From NCBI GenBank assembly GCA_050742335.1, contig JBOGIR010000510.1, positions 1 to 29,375 on the forward strand: 29,375 nt of DNA. The letters run 5' to 3'. The notes under the pieces were generated by a model, which was not told the DNA's origin, did no database searches, and saw only the letters and a program-made list of their open reading frames with translations. The DNA comes from DATCJA01 sp050742335. GTDB taxonomy: Bacteria > Acidobacteriota > Vicinamibacteria > Vicinamibacterales > UBA2999. Shown piece by piece: positions 14,080-22,028 of this stretch. Numbering within the stretch: position 1 is the first letter of the stretch; the number at the start of each line of letters is the position of its first letter. The translations under genes and the position numbers were made by a program.

Positions 14080-16740
14080 ATGATCTCACTGCTTCCCGAA
14101 GAGTGGCGGCGTGTGCGAAACGTCTTCGATCGAGCCTTGGAACTGCCTGCCGGGCAACGAAGAACGTTTGTTACGGAGGCCTGCCTCGGGGACGAGCTTC
14201 TCCTCCGGCACGTATCGACGCTTCTTGACGCGCACGAACGCGCCGATGATTTTCTCGAAACGGGGTGCGTGACGGTTGCCGCCGGGTGGCCGGACGAGGA
14301 TCTGACCGGTGCTCAATTCGGTCCGTACTACCTGGAATCCCGAATCGGCGGGGGCGGCATGGGCGAGGTCTACCGCGCGCGCGACACGCGACTCGGGCGG
14401 ACCGTCGCGATCAAAGTACTCCTGTCGCACGTCGCCGTCGACGAGCCCGCGCGTGAGCGCTTCGAACGTGAAGCGCGTGTGATTGCCGGACTGAATCATC
14501 CGCACATCTGCACACTCCACGACATCGGCACGTACCGCGAGTCGACCGCCCATGGACCGGTCCCGTACCTCGTCATGGAATTTCTGAACGGGGAGACACT
14601 TGCGGACAGGCTCGCGAAGGGAGCGCTTCCTGTCGAGAACGCGCTCGACTGCGCTATCCAGATCGCATCCGCGCTCGACACGGCGCATCGCGCCGCCATC
14701 GTCCATCGGGATCTCAAACCCCGGAACGTCATGTTGACGTCTGCTGGCACGAAGCTGCTCGACTTCGGGCTTGCGAAAGCTGCTGCGCCAGGAGGCGTTA
14801 AGGCACCGCTGGCGCTGAGCTCGGAGCTGACGACACCCGGTACGATCGTCGGCACGGTCCACTACATGGCCCCCGAGCAGCTCGAGGGCCTGCCAACGGA
14901 CGCGCGCACGGATCTGTTTGCCTTCGGTTGCGTGCTCTACGAGATGCTCAGTGGAAAGAGAGCGTTCGAGGGCCGAAGCGGCGCGAACCTGATGACGTCC
15001 ATCATGGCGCGGGAGCCGACGCCGCTTCGTGAACTCGTCCCATCGGTGCCGAACGGCGTCGAAGCGCTCATCGGGCGATGCCTTGCGAAGAGTCCTGACG
15101 ATCGATGGCAATCTGCGGCCGACATCCTCGAGGAGCTGAAACGCGTTGCCAGTGCCGTGCGTTCCGCACGCGAGTCCGATTGGTTCCGCCGGTTCATCTC
15201 GGAATACCGCGTGGCTGTAGCCGGCGTCGTCGTCACACTGCTGCTGTCAGCGGGTGCCGCGGTATTCCTGTCGCCACCGACGCCGCGCTCCGTCTCACCC
15301 GGACCAGCGACGACGGTCCAACTGGCTGTTCTCCCGCTTCGCATGGTCGGAGACGTGATCGGCAGCGATCAGTATCTCGGCGTTGGAATTGCCGACTCGA
15401 TCATCACTCGACTCGCCGCCGTTCGCCAGATTGGGCTGCGCCCGACCGCGGCGGTCCTGGGCTACGCGGATGCGCCCGCGGACACGGCAACCGTTGCCAA
15501 AGCGCTCGCCGTCGGGCACGTGCTGTTCGGCACCATCCAACGGAGCGCGGACACGTACCGCATCACCCTTCAGCTCGTCCAGAGCACCGACAGCACAGTG
15601 ACGTGGGCGCGCAGCTACGATGTGCTCCGAAGCGCCTTGACGAATCTGCAGGACACGATCGCCGAAGAGGTCGCCGGCGCGTTGCGCCTGGAACTGTCCG
15701 CGGCGGAGCGCGACCGCGTTCGACGGCGCTATACGGACAACGCGGAAGCCTATGATCTCTATCTGCGCGGTCGCGCGTCATTTGTGAATTACACGGAAAA
15801 AGGCATGAAGGCGGCCATCGACGACTTCGAGCGTGCGCTCGCGATCGATCCTGACTACGCGCTGGCGCGCGCCGGTCTCGCCATTGCGTCTGCCTGGTTC
15901 AGCATCCGCTATGCGTACGAGGCCGAGGCGTCCGAGTGGGGTGCGCGCGCCGAACGCGATGCGAAAGCCGCGCTGGCCGCCGATCCCTCACTGGCGGAAG
16001 GGACCCTGGCGATGGCGAGCGCCGCAGGGACGCTGCACGGCGCCTTCAACTGGCCGGTCGTGATTGCGGATGCCACCCGCGCGCTGGCGATCGATCCCAC
16101 GCTGGAGCTCGCGCACGTCGTGCGGATGCGCGCGTTCTTCCACTTGGGCCTCTTCGATCGCATGGCGGACGAGGCGAGAGAAGCCCACCGGCTGAATCCG
16201 CTCGGTAACGTCGAGATTGCTAGGCTCGAGGTGGCGGAAAGTCTCTTTAGTGGTTCCCACGAGGGCGCTCGTGAACGGGCCACGGTACTGCTCTCTCGCT
16301 CTGACGCGCCCGTCATTCGCAATTACCTCGGGTTGGCGCAGTTCTATTCGGGCGACGCGGCCGCCGCGCGCGCCACGCTTGCCGCCGTACAGCGAGCCGG
16401 ACGCCCGGACGTTCGCTCTCAGGCCGCTCTGGCGGGCGTAGAAGCGGCGGCTGGCGACCGCGTTGCCGCGCGCGCCCGCGCGCTCGGCATCGAGCGCGGC
16501 CCATACATGGACCACCACGTGGCCTACAGCCTCGGTGCGGCCTGGGCTCAGCTCGGCGACGTAGGTGCCAGCGTGAAATGGCTCCAGGAGGCTGCCGACA
16601 CCGGCTTTCCCTGCTACCCCTGGCTGATGCAGGACCGACTGCTCGATCCCATTCGACGCGATCCGGAATTCACAGCGCTCCTCGATCGGCAACGGCAGCG
16701 CTACGAGCAGGACGTCGCGCGGTACCGCACCGGGACGTAG
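14080..16740 (+). CDS. Membrane Ser/Thr protein kinase with TolB-like and TPR C-terminal regions
   Basis: An 886-residue kinase. Residues 1-75 are the helical leader often seen in acidobacterial kinases (WRRVRNVFDRALELP). The PknB-type kinase domain follows: glycine loop GGGGMGEVY at 90-98, catalytic Lys112 (AIKVL), HRDLKPRN with Asp211, DFG at 228-230, and MAPEQ. HRDLKPRN has Arg where Ala or Glu is usual, and the essential Asn is kept. A transmembrane helix lies at about 378-397. Outside the membrane comes a TolB-like N-terminal domain (AVLPLRMVGD, then GTIQRSADTYRI), then TPR repeats (AIDDFERALAIDPDYALARAG onward) to the C terminus. It probably senses an envelope signal through the TPRs and phosphorylates cytoplasmic targets, the neighbouring ECF sigma factor being an obvious candidate. 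Confidence 0.93.
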   Translation: MISLLPEEWRRVRNVFDRALELPAGQRRTFVTEACLGDELLLRHVSTLLDAHERADDFLETGCVTVAAGWPDEDLTGAQFGPYYLESRIGGGGMGEVYRARDTRLGRTVAIKVLLSHVAVDEPARERFEREARVIAGLNHPHICTLHDIGTYRESTAHGPVPYLVMEFLNGETLADRLAKGALPVENALDCAIQIASALDTAHRAAIVHRDLKPRNVMLTSAGTKLLDFGLAKAAAPGGVKAPLALSSELTTPGTIVGTVHYMAPEQLEGLPTDARTDLFAFGCVLYEMLSGKRAFEGRSGANLMTSIMAREPTPLRELVPSVPNGVEALIGRCLAKSPDDRWQSAADILEELKRVASAVRSARESDWFRRFISEYRVAVAGVVVTLLLSAGAAVFLSPPTPRSVSPGPATTVQLAVLPLRMVGDVIGSDQYLGVGIADSIITRLAAVRQIGLRPTAAVLGYADAPADTATVAKALAVGHVLFGTIQRSADTYRITLQLVQSTDSTVTWARSYDVLRSALTNLQDTIAEEVAGALRLELSAAERDRVRRRYTDNAEAYDLYLRGRASFVNYTEKGMKAAIDDFERALAIDPDYALARAGLAIASAWFSIRYAYEAEASEWGARAERDAKAALAADPSLAEGTLAMASAAGTLHGAFNWPVVIADATRALAIDPTLELAHVVRMRAFFHLGLFDRMADEAREAHRLNPLGNVEIARLEVAESLFSGSHEGARERATVLLSRSDAPVIRNYLGLAQFYSGDAAAARATLAAVQRAGRPDVRSQAALAGVEAAAGDRVAARARALGIERGPYMDHHVAYSLGAAWAQLGDVGASVKWLQEAADTGFPCYPWLMQDRLLDPIRRDPEFTALLDRQRQRYEQDVARYRTGT

Positions 16741-16754
16741 CACGTCGCCACGTC

Positions 16755-16779
16755 GCCGTTGCCCATGAGGGACAACGGC
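16755..16779 (+). terminator. Stem-loop between the kinase and receptor genes
   Basis: GCCGTTG (16755-16761) pairs perfectly with CAACGGC (16773-16779). An inner CCC/GGG (16762-16764 with 16769-16771) extends the stem around an ATGA loop with one bulged A. It lies 14 bp after the kinase stop and 34 bp before the receptor ATG. There is no clear T tract, so it may be a partial terminator or an mRNA-processing hairpin rather than a full stop. Confidence 0.5.
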
Positions 16780-16813
16780 CTCACTTTGCGCTTCTAGTGG
16801 GTGAGGTGCTGCA

Positions 16814-19597
16814 ATGGCTCGACGACAATGCCTCTTCGTGCTCGTTACGGCCTGCATCCTGCTTCCTCGAGTCGTCTTCGCTCAGGGGCTGACCGGGGCG
16901 CTCATCGGCAGCGTCAGGGACGGACAGGGCGGCGTCATGCCTGGCGCTTTCGTCCGCGTCACCTCGCCGGCGCTGATTCGGCGCGAGCTGACGACGACAA
17001 CCAACGAGAAGGGACAACTTCGGTTCCCAGCGCTGCCTCCAGGATCGTACGCCCTCGACGTCGAGATGACAGGGTTTGCGACGTATCACGAGGAAGAGAT
17101 ACGCATTGGCGCTGGCGCGACCATCGAGAGGGCTGTCGTGTTGGAGCTGGCAGGGGTCGCCGAATCGATAACGGTACAGGGTGCGGGCTCGCGCATCGAG
17201 GCTCGGGGCAGCGGACTCGAGACGCGATTCGGGTCCGAGTACCTCAGGGCGATCCCGACAGGGCGGTTCAGCATGTTCGACTTCATCAGGGCCGCCCCTG
17301 GGATCTCACCGACCTCGCCAGCGAGCGGCACCACCAGCAGTTTGTCTGTCGCAAGCGTGTCCGCGCTCGGTTCCGGCGTCAACGAGAACCAGTTTCTCAT
17401 CGACGGCACGAACTTCACGTGCCCGTGCAGTGGCGCCGCGCGCTCCGAGCCGGGCGTCGACTTTATTCAAGAAGTACAAGTCCAGTCTGTCGGGGCGTCC
17501 GCCGAGTTCGGCAACATGCAGGGTGCCGTGATCAATGTGATCACCAGACAGGGAGGCGAGACGCTTCTGTACGACGCTTCGTACTATGCACAGACGGCAG
17601 GTCTCACGAGCCAGCCGGTTGTGCGCCCGGTCCCGGCCGGCAGCCAACCGACGAGCGGGTACACCCGCAACAGGTACCGCGATTTCACGACAAATCTCGG
17701 CGGACCCGTGGTGCGCGATCGGCTCTGGTTCTTTGGTGGCTACCAGCACTTGCGCGACTACGACAGTCAACCCGGTGTCGACCCGAAGTTCCCGAGGACC
17801 TACGAGCAGGACAAGTTGTTCGCGAAGCTCACGTGGCAGTTCACGCCAGGTCTGCAATTGCTGCAGAGCTTTCACGAGGAGTTCTGGGTTAACCCCGCTC
17901 CCCCGACGATTGTTTCACCGTTTGAGGCGACGACGCGCAATCACGCATCGGTGCCGGCGATTACCTTCGGCCATCTCACGCACACATTGTCGGCCAATAC
18001 GCTATGGGATGTGCGCGTCGGACGGTTCGCCGTCTCCGAAGAGCGCCCACCGAGCACAGGCGATGTGACGAGAGCGAGCCACACCGACCGCGTGACGCGT
18101 GTCACGACCGGCGCTCCGCAAGCGTTCGGCGAACGGACGTATCTTCGCACGACCACCAAGGCGGCGGTCAGCCACTACCAGACCGGGCTGTTCGGCGCCG
18201 ACCACTTTTGGAAGCTGGGCGGATCCGTTGAACGGGGCGAGGCCCAACACACCACGATCATCCCGACCGGCGTACGGTTCTCCGACAACAACGGACAGCC
18301 GTTTCAGTCCATCTCGCGCGACCCCTCCCCCGACGGCGGCCTGTCCATCACGGCCTCCGCGTTCGCGAGCAACGCCATCACGGTAGGGGACCGGCTGACG
18401 CTCAACGTCGGCGTGCGCTTCGACCACAGCCGCGCCATCAGTCAGGACCTGCACGCGCTCGATTTGCAAGGGCGCAAGACCGAGGCGATCTTTGCCGGCC
18501 TGGGAACGCTCTACACGTGGAACATCATCTCGCCGCGCCTGGGCGTCACCACGAAGCTCACCGCCGATGGCCGAACGATGCTGCGGGCGAGCTACGGGAG
18601 ATTCAGCCAAGGCGTGCTCACCGGAGAGTACGGCACCTTCCATCCCGGCGTGACCCCGATCACGACGGCCGCCTTCGACCCAGCGACCGGCGGCTACACG
18701 AACATCGTCTCGGTGGTTGATTCTAAAATCCAGCTCCAGCTCGATCCTGAGATTCGCGCCCCGCATTCGGACGAGTACTCCATCGGCCTGGATCGCGAAG
18801 TCGGCCGCCAGCTTGCCGTGACGATGGCGTACGTCCGCAAGGATGGCGCCAACTTCATCGGATATACCGAAGTCGGTGGTCAATACAGCCAGCAGACACG
18901 GCCGCTGCCCGACGGCAGCAGCGTGCCGGTGTTGGTGCTCGTCAACGCCACGGCCGCTCGGCGCTTTCTGTTGACGAATCCCGAGGGATTTTCGCTGACG
19001 TACAACGGCCTCGTGACGACTCTCGAGAAACGTCGGTCCCACGGCTGGCACGCGTTCGGCTCGTATACCTTCTCGCGTGCCTCGGGGCTGCAGGTGTCCA
19101 GTGGGACGACCGCCGCAGGCGAGCAGCTCAGTACCCTTACCTCTACCGGCACGTTCGGGCAGGATCCGAACAATCTCACCAACGCGCGCGGTCGGCTCGC
19201 CAACGATCGCCCGCACATGTTTCGGGTCATGGGCAGCGTCGATGTGCCACGGACTGGCTTCGTGGTCGCAGCCAATGTCCAGCACTTCAGCGGCAAGCCG
19301 TGGGCGGCGACTGCGCTGGTGTCGCTGCCGCAGGGCGATCAGCGCATCCTGCTCGAGCCGCCGGGGTCGCGCCGACTCTCGTCGCAGACGCTGCTCGACC
19401 TGCGCGTGTCGAGGACGCTCCGATTCGGCGGCGCGGGACGGGTCGAACTCTTGATGGACCTGCTCAACCTGCTCAACGACACCGCGGGAGAAGCGCTAGC
19501 GACGGACAACCGCTTCAGTTCGACCTTCGGACAGCCTACCGTCTTCATGAACCCACGGCGTGTCATGGTGAGCGCAAGGTTGAACCTGGGACGGTAA
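16814..19597 (+). CDS. TonB-dependent receptor with N-terminal carboxypeptidase-regulatory domain
   Basis: A 927-residue outer-membrane protein. A signal peptide (about residues 1-23, ending VVFAQG) precedes a carboxypeptidase-regulatory-like beta sandwich (GALIGSVRDGQGGVMPGAFV to about residue 105). A plug domain follows (EFGNMQGAVINVITRQGG marks its end). The rest is a beta barrel with alternating aromatic strands, for example RTMLRASYGRFSQG and RPHMFRVMGSVDV. It ends RLNLGR without the usual terminal Phe. This Oar/SusC-like architecture is strongly expanded in Acidobacteriota and imports large or complex substrates. The plug has an unusual CPC pair (NFTCPCSGAA) in the loop after the DG motif. 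It follows the kinase by 73 bp across a stem-loop, so kinase and receptor may be co-regulated. Confidence 0.92.
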   Translation: MARRQCLFVLVTACILLPRVVFAQGLTGALIGSVRDGQGGVMPGAFVRVTSPALIRRELTTTTNEKGQLRFPALPPGSYALDVEMTGFATYHEEEIRIGAGATIERAVVLELAGVAESITVQGAGSRIEARGSGLETRFGSEYLRAIPTGRFSMFDFIRAAPGISPTSPASGTTSSLSVASVSALGSGVNENQFLIDGTNFTCPCSGAARSEPGVDFIQEVQVQSVGASAEFGNMQGAVINVITRQGGETLLYDASYYAQTAGLTSQPVVRPVPAGSQPTSGYTRNRYRDFTTNLGGPVVRDRLWFFGGYQHLRDYDSQPGVDPKFPRTYEQDKLFAKLTWQFTPGLQLLQSFHEEFWVNPAPPTIVSPFEATTRNHASVPAITFGHLTHTLSANTLWDVRVGRFAVSEERPPSTGDVTRASHTDRVTRVTTGAPQAFGERTYLRTTTKAAVSHYQTGLFGADHFWKLGGSVERGEAQHTTIIPTGVRFSDNNGQPFQSISRDPSPDGGLSITASAFASNAITVGDRLTLNVGVRFDHSRAISQDLHALDLQGRKTEAIFAGLGTLYTWNIISPRLGVTTKLTADGRTMLRASYGRFSQGVLTGEYGTFHPGVTPITTAAFDPATGGYTNIVSVVDSKIQLQLDPEIRAPHSDEYSIGLDREVGRQLAVTMAYVRKDGANFIGYTEVGGQYSQQTRPLPDGSSVPVLVLVNATAARRFLLTNPEGFSLTYNGLVTTLEKRRSHGWHAFGSYTFSRASGLQVSSGTTAAGEQLSTLTSTGTFGQDPNNLTNARGRLANDRPHMFRVMGSVDVPRTGFVVAANVQHFSGKPWAATALVSLPQGDQRILLEPPGSRRLSSQTLLDLRVSRTLRFGGAGRVELLMDLLNLLNDTAGEALATDNRFSSTFGQPTVFMNPRRVMVSARLNLGR

Positions 19598-19620
19598 CCG
19601 CAGACCATTTTTACCGATGT

Positions 19621-19812
19621 CGGCTGAATCACAAGGATCTGATCCTTCAGGACCGCGAAGTAGTGACAGCAGCACTCCAGATCTTCCGGTCGCGGCCAGC
19701 GCTTGGCTTCACGGATCGCCTCCTGCTCGAAGTCGCCCGAAAGGTCGGTCAATCTGCCGCTCGGCACATTCGACCGCCATTTGAGCAAGGTCGACGCGCA
19801 GAAAAACTGTAG
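19621..19812 (+). pseudogene. Decayed PIN-domain (VapC-like) toxin fragment
   Basis: Between the receptor stop and the serine hydrolase the + strand encodes DREVVTAALQIF, then GFTDRLLLEVARKVG. These match the final helices of VapC-type PIN proteins, including the conserved Asp before the last helix. The expected continuation, LPLGTFDRHLSKVD, is present but one frame away, starting near 19750; the frame returns for the last codons before TAG at 19810-19812. The N-terminal half with the first catalytic Asp is absent. So this is a 5'-truncated, frameshifted toxin remnant with no antitoxin, not a gene. Family assignment rests on pattern recognition. Confidence 0.6.
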
Positions 19813-19897
19813 GCACATGGCCGACGCAGGGCTTCGTGGCTCGGCAGCGCAGTAACTATACGGAGTCGACTTCTCGCGAGGCTACCCCTTTCAAGGC

Positions 19898-20044
19898 CAT
19901 ATCGTCATGAGCGCCGGAGAGCGGAATAGAGCGCGTCTCTGAGCGCCACATCGCGTGGGTCGCCCGTCAACGCCGTTCCCATCTGGCTTGTCACGTACGC
20001 GTATCCGATGCCGGCATCGGGATCGGCAAAGCCGAGAGAGCCGC
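19898..20044. repeat. Long repeat, copy 1 (3' end of the intact serine hydrolase)
   Basis: This 147-bp stretch matches 24003-24150 in direct orientation without gaps, with roughly 16 mismatches by eye. It covers the last 46 codons or so of the hydrolase plus a few bases past the stop. Most differences fall at silent codon positions. Confidence 0.85.
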
Positions 20045-21104
20045 CGGATCCAGGAGCCCCAAACGAGCGTGCGCTGCCGAACCGCCAGGCGCCGCCCGGC
20101 TTGAAGAAGCCGAGGGAGAACTGCACGTTGCCTCTGAAGAAGTCGTCATAGAAGACTCCCGACGCGGGAGGAACCGCCGGGGCGGCCAGCAGATCCAACG
20201 TCGTCGGGCGCAGGCCCAGTTCACGTCCGCCGCTCGCAAAGACGCCGTACGCGCGGGCGATACCTCGTGCAGTGCCGACGACGCCACCTGATGGCACTTC
20301 CAGATTCCTCGCGTACACGTGCTCCTTGTCCCGTACGAACGCACAGCCCGGGTTGCTCAAGAGTGCTCGATAGACGACCGACTGGTGATTGATCGAGTCC
20401 AACGCCAGGCGCGGCGGGAATCCCAACAGCATGTCGACGGGGCTGGGCGGCGCCAGGGACGCAAGACGCGCGTTCGGGATGTCTTCGGGCAGACGGATGT
20501 AGACGTCCAACGCAAGCGGTGTCGCGATCTCGTCCTGGAAGAACTGTCCGAGGCTGCGATGGCGCGGGTCGATTCGCCGCATCAGCTCGCCTTCGTAGAA
20601 CCCGAGGCTGACTGCGTGGTAGGCCTGGCGCGTCCCCGGTTCCCACGCCGGTTTCTGACGGGCGAGGACGATCGCGAGCCGATCCAGGTCGGCGACGACG
20701 CTCTGATCGACAGTCTCGTCGAACGCGAACAGCCCCGCCTGGTGGGCGAGCAACTGGCGCACGGTGATCGTGTCTTTGCCCTGCTGCGCGAACTCGGGCC
20801 AGTAGGTGGCCACGCGCTCTTCGTAATCGAGCCAGCCTCTGGAGTGGGCGACGGCCAGGGGCATGGCGGCCAGCCCCTTGCTGGCCGACCAGACGAGCAC
20901 CATCGTGTCCTGCTCCCACGGCTCGCCCGTCTCTTTGTTGCGAATGCCGCCCCAGAGGTCGACGACCTTCTCGCCGTGAACGTAGGCACAGCACGCGCCG
21001 CCGAGCTCATGCCTCCGGGTGAAGTTCTCGGCAAACGCCTCGCGCACGGCCTCATAGGCGTGACTGACGTGTCCCTCTACCGGGTGTGATGCGACCACAC
21101 GCAT
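19905..21104 (-). CDS. Class C beta-lactamase-like serine hydrolase
   Basis: A 399-residue protein of the beta-lactamase/EstB serine hydrolase family. The start has GGGGAGGAACC directly upstream. The nucleophile motif SxxK is Ser73-Ala-Ser-Lys76 in VWSASKGL. The second-motif tyrosine is Tyr162 in QAYHA, the form seen in esterase-like members. The third-box region is probably GAPGSGGSLGFAD near the C terminus. No signal peptide is present, so a cytoplasmic esterase, not a beta-lactamase, is more likely. The 3' end also exists as a separate fragment at 24010-24150, indicating a former paralogue. The gene stands alone between gene debris and converges with the receptor gene. Confidence 0.9.
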   Translation of the reverse strand: MRVVASHPVEGHVSHAYEAVREAFAENFTRRHELGGACCAYVHGEKVVDLWGGIRNKETGEPWEQDTMVLVWSASKGLAAMPLAVAHSRGWLDYEERVATYWPEFAQQGKDTITVRQLLAHQAGLFAFDETVDQSVVADLDRLAIVLARQKPAWEPGTRQAYHAVSLGFYEGELMRRIDPRHRSLGQFFQDEIATPLALDVYIRLPEDIPNARLASLAPPSPVDMLLGFPPRLALDSINHQSVVYRALLSNPGCAFVRDKEHVYARNLEVPSGGVVGTARGIARAYGVFASGGRELGLRPTTLDLLAAPAVPPASGVFYDDFFRGNVQFSLGFFKPGGAWRFGSARSFGAPGSGGSLGFADPDAGIGYAYVTSQMGTALTGDPRDVALRDALYSALRRS

Positions 21105-21460
21105 GGTTCCTCCCCGGTCGCCGCGTGGCGGCCTCGAGAATCGCCCGTCATGCCGGGACGCATGAATCTTGCCGATGCTCCGCGGTCACGGCAGGCCCTG
21201 TCTGACTGTCGCGACGAGATTCCGTCGGTATGAGTGGGGAAAAGTACCGGCTGGGGTGCCGAATTTTCGGCTGCTGGCCGTCGTCGACTTCTGAGGCGGC
21301 GCAAGACAGCCGCTCTTAAGGCCCCAGTCGCCGAACGCCCTCTCGGGCCGACCTGGCATCTGGCCTGCTCTCTCGTGGGGTGGACCAACCAGAATGCGGC
21401 TGCCGTTTACGAAAGAGCAGTTCTTCGATCGCCTGGACGCTGCGGGCCGATCCTGTCGGC

Positions 21461-21673
21461 TCGGACGAGTCGCGGTTCAGCACCGAAACGCGCGTCGTGT
21501 CGACCGACGCGGCCGCACGTGCGCGTTTCCGATGGTACTGGTCGTTCTTCTCGCCAGGCATGATCCTGATCCGGTGGTTGTCGCTCGGGCCGCTCAAGGC
21601 CGAAGCCGAACGCCGGGCACGCAGCAGCCAGTCCGAGAGCTCGCTCGCGCCATCCACTGAGAGTCGTCCATGA
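21461..21673 (+). pseudogene. C-terminal remnant of an SRPBCC-like protein
   Basis: This frame reads RFSTETRVVSTDAAAR, then FRWYWSFFSPGMILIRW and a basic tail. The order TETRV, short linker, F-x-x-YW, two hydrophobic residues, PG, LIR, basic end resembles the last helix region of polyketide-cyclase/SRPBCC-like proteins. The N-terminal two thirds is missing and replaced by an unrelated short frame. It is probably a truncated, non-functional gene. The assignment comes from memory of the family pattern only. Confidence 0.4.
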
Positions 21674-21720
21674 GACCGGCTTTCGCGATCGTGCTCGCTC
21701 GACGAGGTGCAGTACAACGT

Positions 21721-21740
21721 GCCGCCGTCGAAACGGCGGC
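21721..21740. terminator. Perfect 8-bp GC-rich stem-loop
   Basis: GCCGCCGT (21721-21728) and ACGGCGGC (21733-21740) are perfect complements around CGAA. On the minus strand the loop reads TTCG, an especially stable tetraloop class. No T tract follows on either strand. It lies in gene-free debris and may be a relic terminator or a structured repeat. Confidence 0.45.
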
Positions 21741-22028
21741 GCGCCGTCTGACATGAACGGCCAGCCCTCGTGCCTTCGGCGAACCACGCCGCAGGCGCGG
21801 TTTCTTGTGCTTCCGGCAGCCAACCCAGACCTTCCAAGCGCACGTTGACGCTCTCGTTTCGACGTGGCATCGTCGTCCTGGAGGGTGCCATGGTCACGTG
21901 GGACATCCAGCGCGACGGGCACGCATGGGGCGGCGAGGCGATGAGCCGCCGCGCTGCTCTGTCTGTATCAACTCCGGTGAACGGGGCCTGACCGCAATGG
22001 GTTCACAGCGCCTCGCCAGTACGCCCTC

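Larger units (their letters stand above)
21105..22028. other. Gene-poor debris region between serine hydrolase and recQ
   Basis: About 0.9 kb without an intact gene. It contains a plausible coding remnant at 21461-21673 and a strong stem-loop at 21721-21740. At 21394 a short MRLPFTKEQFFD reads like the N terminus of a DUF6064-type membrane protein but leaves frame after about 13 codons. Other open frames on both strands have no recognisable motif and look accidental. I see no RNA gene or insertion-sequence ends here. Confidence 0.5.

Noticed and set aside
21316..21922. Two overlapping minus-strand frames of 171 and 196 codons in the debris region
   Set aside because: Neither has a ribosome site, motif or protein-like composition, and they overlap a better-supported remnant on the other strand.
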